Notes: generated by a model from the sequence alone, not told the origin. A stretch of 64,000 nucleotides of DNA from Bacillota bacterium (GCA_023443285.1 JAEZVB010000107.1:36631-100630); one strand, 5' to 3'. Numbered from the stretch's first letter, positions 9,361-17,920 are shown. Program-made: numbers and translations.

Positions 9361-9378
9361 AATATTGCGCGCAATATT
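9361..9378. promoter_or_regulatory. 18-bp perfect palindrome upstream of aldolase gene (candidate operator)
   Basis: AATATTGCGCGCAATATT is a perfect palindrome 53 bases before the aldolase start, inside otherwise AT-rich DNA. Its position fits an operator for a dimeric repressor. No regulator gene is adjacent. Confidence 0.5.
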
Positions 9379-9431
9379 TTCTTCTGTTACGATAGGACTA
9401 AATAATAAGTTGAAGTCTGGAGGTAGTGAGA

Positions 9432-10241
9432 ATGTACGAAGTAATTTCTACAGAAGCGTCTTCCACAATTCTGCGAAATACAGTAAAAGAAAAACTTGTT
9501 GCCGGAAACAAAGTGCTTGGAACGTTTTTCGAGCTGGGGGGCGCTAGTGCAGTAGAGTGCCTGGCGCGAGGTGGCTTTGATTACATAATTATTGATACCG
9601 AACATGGTCCATTTTCTGTGGAAACCACCATGGAATACATTCGTGCCGCAGAAAACAACGGTCTTACGCCGCTGGTTCGAATTGGTGAGATAACCAGGCC
9701 AAGTGTGCTGCGTATATTGGATATCGGGGCTAAGGGGTTAATTATCCCCAACATTCATACTCCCGAAGAGGTGAGACAGCTTGTGCGCTACGCAAAATTT
9801 GCCCCACTTGGCCAGCGAGGCTATTGCCCTACCCGTACAACCTGCTGGGGTGCGGATGCTTGTATTGCCGATGCCAAGTCCTACATGGGGCTGTGTAATG
9901 ATCAGACCTTACTGTTTCCACAATGCGAAACGGTAGGCGCTTATGAAAATATTGAGGAAATAGTAGCTATAGAGGGTGTTGCCGGAATATTTGTCGGCCC
10001 GGCCGATTTATCGATTGCGTTGGGTGTACCGTTGGACTTCAATTCACCCAGACTTAAAAGTGCCATATTGCATGTGCTGGATGCCTGCAAAAAGGCAAAT
10101 AAGTTTTCATTCATCTTTGCCGGCAGTTCTGAAGCGGCCAGGGAGTGGTTTGCTTTAGGGTTTGACAGCGTATGCTACAGCCTGGATGCATCGATTTTTG
10201 TCAAGGCATGTCAAGAGGCTGTTTCGGCCTGTAAGAGATGA
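9432..10241 (+). CDS. HpcH/HpaI aldolase/citrate lyase family protein
   Basis: Class II pyruvate aldolase of 269 residues, related to 2,4-dihydroxyhept-2-ene-1,7-dioate aldolase and 2-keto-3-deoxyglucarate aldolase. Seen motifs: DYIIIDTEHGPFS, PLVRIGE, the metal-site region around FPQCETVGAYEN, and GIFVGPADLSIALG. These enzymes cleave 4-hydroxy-2-oxo acids to pyruvate plus an aldehyde. Substrate cannot be assigned. ATG 9432 is chosen because TGGAGGT ends seven bases before it; a GTG at 9426 is too close to that site. A relic of a second copy lies downstream. Confidence 0.88.
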   Translation: MYEVISTEASSTILRNTVKEKLVAGNKVLGTFFELGGASAVECLARGGFDYIIIDTEHGPFSVETTMEYIRAAENNGLTPLVRIGEITRPSVLRILDIGAKGLIIPNIHTPEEVRQLVRYAKFAPLGQRGYCPTRTTCWGADACIADAKSYMGLCNDQTLLFPQCETVGAYENIEEIVAIEGVAGIFVGPADLSIALGVPLDFNSPRLKSAILHVLDACKKANKFSFIFAGSSEAAREWFALGFDSVCYSLDASIFVKACQEAVSACKR

Positions 10242-10296
10242 AATAAAGCCAAAATAAGTTAGGCTCATCTGCGAAGTTGCGCTCGCATGAAAGGCA

Positions 10297-10342
10297 ATAG
10301 GGTCAGGTTTGACTTAGCTACATAAGTCAAACCTGACCCTAT
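10297..10342. repeat. Perfect REP-like palindrome (20-bp arms, 6-base loop)
   Basis: Arm ATAGGGTCAGGTTTGACTTA at 10297-10316 and its exact reverse complement at 10323-10342, loop GCTACA. No T-tract follows, so this is not a typical terminator. The GGGTCAGGTTTGACTT core resembles intergenic palindromes associated with RAYT transposases in many genomes (from memory). A partial match, CCTGACCCC, occurs at about 29450 near the RAYT gene. Confidence 0.7.
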
Positions 10343-10351
10343 ACTATATAT

Positions 10352-10425
10352 GCCGATCTATCGATTGCTTTGGGCGTACCGCTGGACTTCAATTTTGGGC
10401 CTGTAAGAGTGAAATGAAGTAAAGC
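10352..10425 (+). pseudogene. Relic of a second aldolase gene copy
   Basis: 10352-10394 matches 10002-10044 of the intact aldolase gene at 39 of 43 positions. All four differences are synonymous and both copies encode ADLSIALGVPLDFN. Right after it, GGCCTGTAAGAG and an A-rich tail resemble the end of the intact gene (10225-10256). So only an internal piece fused to the stop region of a paralogue is left, with the rest deleted. No longer coding. Confidence 0.72.
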
Positions 10426-10430
10426 TAAAA

Positions 10431-11012
10431 CTATTTCATTAATTTTTTCATTGAAAAATTGTAACTGCTGATTTGCCAGATGATAATGCCCAAAATAATA
10501 GTGGAACTAGAAATCGGCAGTCCTGAAAATTCTGCAATTCTTTTACCTGATACGTCTCCGTTTTGGTTATAGGATGGTTCAAGCAACTGATATTTAAAAC
10601 CAATTTTAAGTACGTTTGTCTTGCCGTCAACTGCCTGTTCGCTAGGCATACTGAGAATGGAGAACTGGAAACAGGAAAAACAAAATAAGCAAATTAGAAT
10701 TGCTAGCGAGGTTAACATAGTGTTTTTGGCGGCCTGGCCAGTCAATATAACCTCGCGCTCATCGCTTTCCTTAATTAAGGTTAGTTTGGTCAGTACGGAT
10801 TGACGAAATGATTCGGACACCAATAACCAGATGCTAAGAGAAGTAGCAAGTAGCATAAACAGCACTACGATAAAACCATATAGTAACTGCGCAAAATAGC
10901 TGACTGCGGCATATTGTTCTAACTGAAATACGTGATCTCCGATGACCGCTATCACTACCAGAGGCAATCCGTATAGGAAAAATTTCAACACCAGCATATC
11001 AAACTTTTTCAT
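10431..11012 (-). CDS. Membrane protein of unknown function paired with an XRE regulator
   Basis: 193 residues with four hydrophobic segments, near residues 8-26, 42-66, 100-122 and 168-188. A cytoplasmic loop between segments 2 and 3 contains KESDEREVILTGQAAKNT, a pattern common in small membrane proteins encoded beside XRE regulators. I do not recognise a named family. It overlaps the regulator gene by four bases (ATGA), so the two are translationally coupled. A role as a partner or target of the regulator is inference. Confidence 0.72.
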   Translation of the reverse strand: MKKFDMLVLKFFLYGLPLVVIAVIGDHVFQLEQYAAVSYFAQLLYGFIVVLFMLLATSLSIWLLVSESFRQSVLTKLTLIKESDEREVILTGQAAKNTMLTSLAILICLFCFSCFQFSILSMPSEQAVDGKTNVLKIGFKYQLLEPSYNQNGDVSGKRIAEFSGLPISSSTIILGIIIWQISSYNFSMKKLMK

Positions 11013-11242
11013 TCTGATTCTTCCTCCTCAATTGAAAAAATTGCATTAATGTCCGTCTTGAAAAAACGAGAAATCCGAAAAGCCAGCTCTAGTGAAGGAT
11101 TATATCCGCTCTTCTCAATGGCAACAATAGTGGCGCGAGTGACACCGACTTCTTTGGCAAGCTGCTCCTGGGTTATCTTGTGTTCAGCACGCAAAACAGG
11201 CAAACGATTAATAATCTTTAGCTGAACTTTTGATTTCGTCAT
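11009..11242 (-). CDS. XRE-family helix-turn-helix regulator (small, YozG-like)
   Basis: 77-residue regulator almost entirely made of one HTH_3 domain: LRAEHKITQEQLAKEVGVTRATIVAIEKSGYNPSL is the helix-turn-helix (residues ~20-55). Such short XRE proteins without an effector domain are often encoded with a membrane protein, as here. Ribosome site AAAGGGGG is upstream of ATG 11242. A consensus promoter overlapping a perfect 13-bp inverted repeat lies directly upstream, so autoregulation is likely. Confidence 0.88.
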   Translation of the reverse strand: MTKSKVQLKIINRLPVLRAEHKITQEQLAKEVGVTRATIVAIEKSGYNPSLELAFRISRFFKTDINAIFSIEEEESE

Positions 11243-11278
11243 GGCTAACCCCCTTTACCCAATAGTACATTTAATCGT

Positions 11279-11319
11279 AGTGTAAAATAAACTATACACG
11301 ATGTCAAGTTTATTTTACA
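11279..11319 (-). promoter_or_regulatory. Promoter and inverted-repeat operator of the XRE operon
   Basis: On the minus strand TTGACA (11307-11302), 17-base spacer, TACACT (11284-11279). A perfect 13-bp inverted repeat TGTAAAATAAACT (11281-11293) / AGTTTATTTTACA (11307-11319) brackets these elements. This is the expected arrangement for a repressor controlling its own promoter. Confidence 0.75.
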
Positions 11320-11674
11320 AAAAATATAGTATTAATTCTAATCAATGATCAGCGCTTCTGATGCCTATTGAATTTGATGTATCAATAGGGAGAACAACGG
11401 CCCCCTGCGTACCTACGCAGGCTTGGAGCTTGTCAGAGAATATGTAAAAAATGAATATTCTAACAGGGAATAGAGAGAGTTTTGTCGAAATATATATATA
11501 GATAAACTTGTTCGATAAAACTAAGTTAACAATCATCTTCAATACTTATTTAACATATATCATTTGTTAGGTGATTTTGCCTATAGCATAATGAGAATGG
11601 ATATATGTTCATAATGAATTATTGGTAATGGTCAGCCAAGTTTACAGTTTGCGATGATAAGAGGAGGGTGAGTT
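11320..11674. other. AT-rich intergenic region
   Basis: Between the XRE promoter and the next chemoreceptor. It holds a short hairpin (CTGCGTACCTACGCAG, about 11405-11420) without a T-tract. I recognise no gene, riboswitch or convincing promoter in it. Confidence 0.5.
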
Positions 11675-13216
11675 TTGTTTACATTCAAACATCTTAGTTG
11701 GAAACTTGTTTTTGTTTTTTCGCTTATTATTATTTGCGGTACTTCGGCAATTGGCATTTATTCGGTTTATAATTTGCAGACGAAGGTTATTGCTGCCGCC
11801 CAGGAAAAACTCCGGTCGGATTTGACTATTGCGAAGGCTTATTTTAATAGTCGGGTTCCAGGGGAGTGGGTAGTTAAAGAAAGTAAGCTGTTTAAAGGGA
11901 GTACGTTAATTAATGATAGTGCATTTGTTGATGAAATAAAGGAAATGACGAACGATAATGTTACCATTTTCCTGAATGATACTCGGATAGCCACTAGCGT
12001 TCTTACACCTGAGGGAACACGGGCGGTTGGTACAAAAGCGTCATCTGAAGTAGCCAATATGGTGTTGCAAAGCAATAGGACTTTTTTGGGTAAGGCGCAA
12101 GTGGTTGGTGTGGATAATCAAGCTATCTATGATCCTATCTTGGACGTAAATGGCAAGGCGATTGGCATGTTTTTTGTTGGGGTTCCAAATACTCCTTATG
12201 AGCGAATGATAACTGATTTTAAAATCAGCTTAGCAATTTTTCTTGTTATTGAAGTGCTATTATCAGCGGTAATTATCCTTTACATGGCGCGGAGGATAAC
12301 TAAGCCCATTGAAGATCTCGCAAACGTAGCGGCGCTTGTGGCGACAGGAAATTTGGCGGTTAGTATTGATATTGATGCAAAAGATGAAACTGGCGCATTA
12401 GCAGCAGCCTTTTCCAAAATGACCGATAATCTTAATCAGGTTATCTTCCATATGGGGATGGCAGCGAATCAGGTTGCAGCAGGCTCAACCCAAGTATCAG
12501 ATGCGAGCCTGGCATTATCGCAAGGGACAACTGAGCAGGCCGACGCAATTGAGCAACTGGCTGCTTCCCTTAAGCAGATCTCTTCGCAGACAAATGTAAA
12601 CGCCGACCATGCCAACGAGGGTAGGAACTTAGCGGATGCAGTTAAGGAAAAAGCAGCTAACAGCAAGTATCATATGAATGAAATGTTACAGGCGATGGAG
12701 GAAATCAATGCATCTTCCGCCAATATTTCAAAAATTATTAAGGTTATTGATGAAATTGCCTTCCAAACCAATATTTTAGCCCTCAACGCGGCAGTTGAAG
12801 CCAGCAGAGCCGGTCAGCACGGCAAAGGGTTTGCTGTGGTAGCAGAAGAAGTTAGAAACTTAGCCTCACGCTCGGCCAATGCTGCCAAAGAAACAACAGC
12901 GCTGATTGAAGGTTCGGTGAGAAAAGTAGGAGATGGTACAAAAGTTGCCAAATCCACGGCTGAAGAGTTAAACCAGATTGTAGAAGAAGTTTCGAAGGTA
13001 GCACAGCTGGTCGATAATATTGCTGTAGCTTGTAGTGAACAGGCTATTGGCATATCTCAGGTCAACCAGGGTATTATGCAGGTATCGTATGTTGTGCAGA
13101 ACAATTCTTCAACAGCTCAGCAAAGCGCTGCGGCAAGTGAAGAATTAAGCAGCCAAGCAGCATTGTTAAGAGACCTGGTAAGTAGGTTTAACCTGAAAAA
13201 TGGTATTTGTGACTGA
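11675..13216 (+). CDS. Methyl-accepting chemotaxis protein (single Cache, HAMP, MA)
   Basis: 513-residue chemoreceptor. Residues ~9-29 form the first transmembrane segment, ~35-185 an extracytoplasmic domain with the single-Cache pattern (NDNVTIFLNDTRIATS, ILDVNGKAIGMFFVGVP). A second segment lies near 190-210, then HAMP, then the signalling domain whose tip reads DEIAFQTNILALNAAVEAS. It would signal to CheA/CheW at the cell pole. TTG start at 11675 with GGAGGG seven bases upstream. Monocistronic, ended by a strong terminator. Ligand unknown. Confidence 0.93.
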   Translation: MFTFKHLSWKLVFVFSLIIICGTSAIGIYSVYNLQTKVIAAAQEKLRSDLTIAKAYFNSRVPGEWVVKESKLFKGSTLINDSAFVDEIKEMTNDNVTIFLNDTRIATSVLTPEGTRAVGTKASSEVANMVLQSNRTFLGKAQVVGVDNQAIYDPILDVNGKAIGMFFVGVPNTPYERMITDFKISLAIFLVIEVLLSAVIILYMARRITKPIEDLANVAALVATGNLAVSIDIDAKDETGALAAAFSKMTDNLNQVIFHMGMAANQVAAGSTQVSDASLALSQGTTEQADAIEQLAASLKQISSQTNVNADHANEGRNLADAVKEKAANSKYHMNEMLQAMEEINASSANISKIIKVIDEIAFQTNILALNAAVEASRAGQHGKGFAVVAEEVRNLASRSANAAKETTALIEGSVRKVGDGTKVAKSTAEELNQIVEEVSKVAQLVDNIAVACSEQAIGISQVNQGIMQVSYVVQNNSSTAQQSAAASEELSSQAALLRDLVSRFNLKNGICD

Positions 13217-13280
13217 CGGGCTGAAGAACCTAGTCTTGTTTAAATAGGTGAATGCTGACTGCCAGGTTACATAAAGATGC

Positions 13281-13313
13281 ATCAAAAACCCACGTAGAAC
13301 GTGGGTTTTTGAT
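13281..13313 (+). terminator. Terminator after chemoreceptor gene
   Basis: Perfect 15-bp stem ATCAAAAACCCACGT / ACGTGGGTTTTTGAT with a three-base loop. Confidence 0.88.
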
Positions 13314-13388
13314 GTTTAGGTCATTGACAAGATGACGCTATTTTCATAAAATGTAAAATGAATCCACTGTGAAAGGAGGCCAGGAGTG

Positions 13389-13556
13389 ATGATTTCTGTT
13401 TTCGGTTATATAAGGCCGCGAGATGTAAAATCACCTGTTCGCGCAAGCGATTTAGGCGGAAATTGGATAGGTATGTCCTTTTTTATGCAAACAACATATC
13501 TAAAACAGTTCCGGAAGCTCTTGGCTGCAAATAGAAAAGCACATACACTTTTCTAA
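13389..13556 (+). CDS. Small ORF of unknown function (55 residues)
   Basis: ATG 13389 is preceded by an excellent ribosome site (AAAGGAGG, nine to ten bases upstream). The frame encodes 55 residues beginning MISVFGYIRPRDVKSP and ending in a basic, hydrophobic tail (FRKLLAANRKAHTLF). It is bounded by terminators on both sides, so it would be a separate transcript. I do not recognise the product. The N terminus looks like the start of a larger family (FGYIRP), so it could also be a truncated gene. Confidence 0.5.
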   Translation: MISVFGYIRPRDVKSPVRASDLGGNWIGMSFFMQTTYLKQFRKLLAANRKAHTLF

Positions 13557-13575
13557 ATTTATTTACTGCAAAAAG

Positions 13576-13602
13576 GGCACCGGTTATTCGGTGTCTTTTT
13601 TT
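13576..13602 (+). terminator. Terminator after small ORF
   Basis: GGCACCG-GTTATT-CGGTGTC stem followed by TTTTTTTG. Confidence 0.82.
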
Positions 13603-13638
13603 GTAGTTTTTTTTATTTCTTTCATAGGAGGAATTATT

Positions 13639-14949
13639 ATGCAAAAGATCATTGGTTACAAACAAATTGGGAAACTGGCAGTTCCTGTTATCCTTGCGCA
13701 ATCAGTAGTTTTAATAACTGGCATGATTGACCTCGCGTTCATCGGGCCATATGGCACAGCGGCTATTGCTGCCGTCTCAATAGCCAACGCCTTATGCGCT
13801 ACACTATTTAATTTTCTGGAAGGGTTTCGATTGGGCACAACGGTTTTAATCGCCAAGGCGTCGGCGGAGAATAATGTGTCAAAAGCAGCAGCCATAGTAA
13901 ATGCAGGGTTATTCTTGGCTGCTATGGTGGGTATTTTGTTCCTTGTTTTTGCCTCAGACATTAGCAGTACTGTTTACACGATTGCCGGTAATGAACAAAT
14001 GAGGTATCATGGTATGGATTACCTCAAGGTATGGTTATGGACAATACCAATCATATTATTTTCCTATGTGCTAATTGGCTTATTTCGCGCCTTGTCTGAC
14101 ACGACAACGCCCTTGTATAGTAGCCTTGTCGTCTGTTTACTGAATGTTTTTTTGGATTATTTATTTGTGTGTGGTGGATTTGGCTTTCCAAGTATGGGCG
14201 TAAAAGGGGCAGCATATGGAACTCTATTTGCCAATCTTGCAGGCTTGCTGATCATAGCTTTTCTGGCACGAAAAAAACCATATACAAACCAATATATTCA
14301 GCTAAAACTGTCATTTCAAAGTCAGCTCAAAGAATATATTGCTCTCGCCATAGATGTAGGACTAAACACAGGATTCACACTGTTGGCGCTGCTTATTTTT
14401 GTTTGGTTAATAAAACCGCTAGGAACGGCCGCTTTAGCAGTACATCAAATTACCTTGCAAGTTTTTAATTTTGCTTATCTTCCCGCTATTGGTTTTTTAA
14501 TAACAGCATCAATTATTGTTTCACAACTAGTAGAGCATCAGCGGGACAGCCTAATGCCTACGGTCAGCCGGATATGCAAAATGAGTTTTAGTGTTATTTT
14601 TGTTACAAGCTGCCTTATCTTTATCTTTTCATCAGCTATTAGCAATCTCTTTAGTCCGGCTGATAAGCTGGTCGCTGAACAAGCAGCTCAAACGCTAAAA
14701 CTTATTTGTTTAGGCCAATTATTCTCTTCTATCTATATGGTGCTGCGTGGCACGCTAACTGCCTGCAAAGATACACGGTTTATTGTTTATGAGGGTTGGG
14801 TATCAAGTTATCTGATATTCTTGCCACTCGCTTATCTGTTGGCTGTAAAATCAGGTTATGGCATATATGGTGGTTATGTGGCTTTTTTGCTGTGGTGCAT
14901 AACAGATTGTGTCGCACTTTCTCTTAGATTTTACCTGCGAAGCCGCTAA
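13639..14949 (+). CDS. MATE family efflux transporter
   Basis: Cation/drug antiporter of 436 residues with twelve hydrophobic segments and two MatE halves (first half from IGYKQIGKLAVPVILAQS; NALCATLFNFLEGFRLGTT). Family members export cationic compounds with Na+ or H+ influx. ATG 13639 has AGGAGG eight bases upstream; the longer in-frame ORF from 13591 would start inside the preceding terminator and is rejected. No partner regulator is adjacent. Confidence 0.9.
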   Translation: MQKIIGYKQIGKLAVPVILAQSVVLITGMIDLAFIGPYGTAAIAAVSIANALCATLFNFLEGFRLGTTVLIAKASAENNVSKAAAIVNAGLFLAAMVGILFLVFASDISSTVYTIAGNEQMRYHGMDYLKVWLWTIPIILFSYVLIGLFRALSDTTTPLYSSLVVCLLNVFLDYLFVCGGFGFPSMGVKGAAYGTLFANLAGLLIIAFLARKKPYTNQYIQLKLSFQSQLKEYIALAIDVGLNTGFTLLALLIFVWLIKPLGTAALAVHQITLQVFNFAYLPAIGFLITASIIVSQLVEHQRDSLMPTVSRICKMSFSVIFVTSCLIFIFSSAISNLFSPADKLVAEQAAQTLKLICLGQLFSSIYMVLRGTLTACKDTRFIVYEGWVSSYLIFLPLAYLLAVKSGYGIYGGYVAFLLWCITDCVALSLRFYLRSR

Positions 14950-15122
14950 CAGCCAGTAGGAGTATAAAGTAAGCGAGAGTGGATGTGATTTTCATATTCA
15001 CTGCGAATTTTGGCATTTCAGGAAGTGATTTTTACCATTAAGTCAGATAAGCTGTTTTTTTCCTTGCAGTTGTTGTATAACTAACATGTCACCTAAATTG
15101 TTATTTCACCATTCTCCCAACT

Positions 15123-15157
15123 CCGTTTACTCTTTTGTAGTAAACGGTATTTTTTTT
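15123..15157 (+). terminator. Terminator
   Basis: CCGTTTACT / AGTAAACGG nine-bp stem with a seven-base loop, then TATTTTTTTT. It lies about 170 bases after the MATE gene; the rest of the gap 14950-15264 shows nothing recognisable. Confidence 0.82.
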
Positions 15158-15264
15158 ACCAATTATCCATTAGAACCAGCGAAAGCAGGATTGGCAAATC
15201 AGGTTAAAGAATATTAGTGGAAGAATACGCTATTAAAATAATACATTACTCGAAAGGAGAATAA

Positions 15265-15624
15265 ATGGACTCCAAGAACTTATTTACATATTGCTTATCA
15301 AAACCCGGTGCGATTGAGGACTATCCTTTTGGCCCTGATGTTATTGTTATTAAAGTCGCGGACAAAATGTTTGCCCTACTGTCTCGGAGGAATGGGCAGG
15401 ATAATCTTTCGTTAAAGTGTGATCCAAACTATTCGGAAATTTTGCGACGGCAGTATTCAAGTATAACTGCAGGGTACCACTTGAATAAACGCCATTGGAT
15501 TACACTTTTACTTGATGGCAGTATACCAGAAAAAGAAATGCAGGGCTTAATAGATCATTCTTACGATTTGGTGTATAAATCACTTCCTAAGAGAATGCGA
15601 GCAAAATACCAAGGGGAATGGTAA
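15265..15624 (+). CDS. MmcQ/YjbR family protein
   Basis: 119-residue protein of the MmcQ/YjbR (CyaY-like fold) family. Typical features are the start LFTYCLSKPGAIEDYPFGPD, then KMFALLSRR, LSLKCDP and the end GYHLNKRHWITLLLDGSIP. DNA binding has been proposed for the family. Ribosome site GAAAGGAG before the ATG. Single gene between two terminators. Confidence 0.88.
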   Translation: MDSKNLFTYCLSKPGAIEDYPFGPDVIVIKVADKMFALLSRRNGQDNLSLKCDPNYSEILRRQYSSITAGYHLNKRHWITLLLDGSIPEKEMQGLIDHSYDLVYKSLPKRMRAKYQGEW

Positions 15625-15630
15625 TATCCG

Positions 15631-15670
15631 AAACATCACCAGACAGAGGCTGTGTTTGGTGATGTTTATT
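15631..15670 (+). terminator. Terminator after MmcQ/YjbR gene
   Basis: AAACATCACCA / TGGTGATGTTT stem with a 15-base loop, then TATTATG; U-tract is imperfect. Confidence 0.65.
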
Positions 15671-15814
15671 ATGTAACCGTGCAACTAGTTGGGTCGAATA
15701 GCTGTTTAGTGTATATAATTGTCAGGGAACATAGAAGTTCTTGCAATAAAAATAAATGAATTTTCAAATAGAACGAATTTTGCAGGAATTTAGATTTATT
15801 TATCAAATACGTTT

Positions 15815-17803
15815 TTGCAAATTGTTCCTGTTCTCATGATTGGACTACTTATTTTAGGAGTAACAATTTATAAGGCCTTTGATAATGTAATTGAACAAGA
15901 ATTATTAAAATCGGTATCTGCCAGAACAGAAGAAGCAGCCGGTAATATTAATACATGGCTTACAGGACGCGTGCTTGAGGTCTCTATGTCGGCAGCTAGC
16001 CCGCAAGCACGTATGATAACTACAAATCCGGACAGCACTTATCAGTTGAATGTATCACGTATCAATAACTTTTCACGCCAGCATGCCAATGAATCTACGC
16101 TCAATGCCTTTGCGGTAACGCGTGAGGGCATGGCGACAGTGGCTATCCTGAATAATGGGCAAGTTGAGAAAAAGTCTGTTGATGTTCGCGATTTTGATTA
16201 TTATAAATACGTTATGGCAGGAAAGGGCGCATATATTACAGATCCGGTTTTTGCCAAGTCCTTAGGTAAAGTTACAATAGCTGTTGCGGCACCAATTCCG
16301 GGTGATAATAATCAACCTATCGGGATTCTTGGGTCAGCTATTTCACCGGAAACTGTTATTAAAAAAGTGCAAGCAACAAAATATGGAGAAAAAGGTTTTG
16401 GTATTCTCGTCTCACGGACAGGACAATACGTGGTTCATCCTGATGCAGAAAAAGCGTTGAAAACTAAAATCACTGATGATGATTTGCCGGCTTTGAAAGA
16501 ACTCGGACAAATAATGTTATCTGGTGATACCGGTGTATATCGGTATACTCAAAATGGTGAAAAGAAAATTGCGTTTTATTCTCCTATACCGATTACTGGC
16601 TGGAGTATGGCTAATATAGTAGATCAGGATGAATTGTTTGCATCGGCCAATTGGTTATCAAAGTATATGAGCACTTTTATTGCAGGGTTGTTATTGATTC
16701 TTTCACTTTTGATCTATTGGGCTTTAAAGCGGATGACAGATCCCTTGTCTCAACTAAGTACATTTGCTGATCAAGTTGCAGAAGGCGATTTAACCGCTTG
16801 TGTTACGGTAAATTCCAATGACGAAATTGGCCGTTTGTCAAAAGATTTTAATACCATGATTGCAAACTTGAAAAAGCTAATTAATCATATTTCAGACAAT
16901 GCCGAGCAAGTGGCAGCTTCATCGGAAGAACTGACAGCAAGTGCTGACCAATCGGCTAAGGCAGTGAATCAGGTAGCGCAGTCAATAAATAGTGTTGCAG
17001 GAGCGGCCACAGAGCAAATGAGTCTTGCGGGGGAAACATATACTTTTGTAGAAAAGATGTCAAGCGGTGTTAGACAAATTGCTATAAATGCCGGTAGTGT
17101 AGCTGCCATGTCAGATGAGGCTTCAGAAGCTGCACATAATGGTGGTGAGGCTATAAACAAAGCTACCAGCCAGATGGCTAATATTGAAAAAACAGTGGTT
17201 AATTCCGCACAGGTAGTAGCGAAATTAGGTGAGCGATCCAAAGAAGTAGGACAGATTGTCGATACTATTTCCGGGATTGCCGGTCAGACAAATTTACTTG
17301 CGCTTAATGCCGCTATTGAAGCGGCTAGGGCTGGTGAACTGGGACGCGGGTTTGCCGTTGTGGCAGATGAAGTGCGTAAGTTGGCGGAACAGTCTCAGGA
17401 AGCGGCCAAACAAATTTCTGAGCTTATTAATGAGATCAGGCAAGATACTGATCAAGCAGTAATTGCAATGAATGAAGGAACAAAAGAAGTAAAACTAGGC
17501 AGCGAAGTAGTTAATAACGCCGGGAATGCTTTTGAACAAATTACTACACTTGTGAAACAATTGTCTGGTCAGATACGTAGTATATCTGAATCTATTGAGC
17601 AGGTTGCGGGTAGCAATCAGCAGGTTGTGGAATTTGTGAAAAAGATAGATGTGCTTAGTAAACAATCTGCCGCTGAAGGTCAGAACGTTTCGGCAGTTAC
17701 CCAAGAGCAATCGGCGACAATGCAAGAGATTGCCTCTGCCAGCCAAAGCCTTGCCAAGATGGCAAACAATTTGCAAATGACCATAGAACAGTTCAGAAAA
17801 TAA
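15815..17803 (+). CDS. Methyl-accepting chemotaxis protein (dCache, HAMP, MA); start uncertain
   Basis: Chemoreceptor of about 660 residues: extracytoplasmic double-Cache domain (FDYYKYVMAGKGAYITDPV, GEKGFGILVSRTGQYVVHP), second membrane segment near 285-305, HAMP, and a signalling domain with GIAGQTNLLALNAAIEAARA at its tip. The start is a problem. TTG 15815 has no ribosome site, and the first membrane segment would begin almost at residue 2 without a preceding positive charge. The frame upstream closes at TAG 15791. One extra T in the T5 run at 15812-15816 would join it to a frame containing ATG 15756, giving a basic N terminus. Slippage, mutation or sequencing error are all possible. Confidence 0.85.
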   Translation: MQIVPVLMIGLLILGVTIYKAFDNVIEQELLKSVSARTEEAAGNINTWLTGRVLEVSMSAASPQARMITTNPDSTYQLNVSRINNFSRQHANESTLNAFAVTREGMATVAILNNGQVEKKSVDVRDFDYYKYVMAGKGAYITDPVFAKSLGKVTIAVAAPIPGDNNQPIGILGSAISPETVIKKVQATKYGEKGFGILVSRTGQYVVHPDAEKALKTKITDDDLPALKELGQIMLSGDTGVYRYTQNGEKKIAFYSPIPITGWSMANIVDQDELFASANWLSKYMSTFIAGLLLILSLLIYWALKRMTDPLSQLSTFADQVAEGDLTACVTVNSNDEIGRLSKDFNTMIANLKKLINHISDNAEQVAASSEELTASADQSAKAVNQVAQSINSVAGAATEQMSLAGETYTFVEKMSSGVRQIAINAGSVAAMSDEASEAAHNGGEAINKATSQMANIEKTVVNSAQVVAKLGERSKEVGQIVDTISGIAGQTNLLALNAAIEAARAGELGRGFAVVADEVRKLAEQSQEAAKQISELINEIRQDTDQAVIAMNEGTKEVKLGSEVVNNAGNAFEQITTLVKQLSGQIRSISESIEQVAGSNQQVVEFVKKIDVLSKQSAAEGQNVSAVTQEQSATMQEIASASQSLAKMANNLQMTIEQFRK

Positions 17804-17856
17804 AAATAAGGAGTAAGGTTATAGTTTTCTGACTCATAGAATCATACGATTACCGA

Positions 17857-17895
17857 CTACCCTTCTGATGGGTTTTAAACCCACCTGAAGGGTAG
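17857..17895. repeat. Long intergenic palindrome (19-bp arms)
   Basis: CTACCCTTCTGATGGGTTT and AAACCCACCTGAAGGGTAG form arms with two mismatches around one central T. It is not followed by a T-tract. It lies 25 bases before a separate terminator hairpin, so together they could be the two stems of a small RNA or of the chemoreceptor mRNA tail. Confidence 0.6.
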
Positions 17896-17920
17896 CTAGG
17901 TTTATCAAGAAGCAGTAGTG

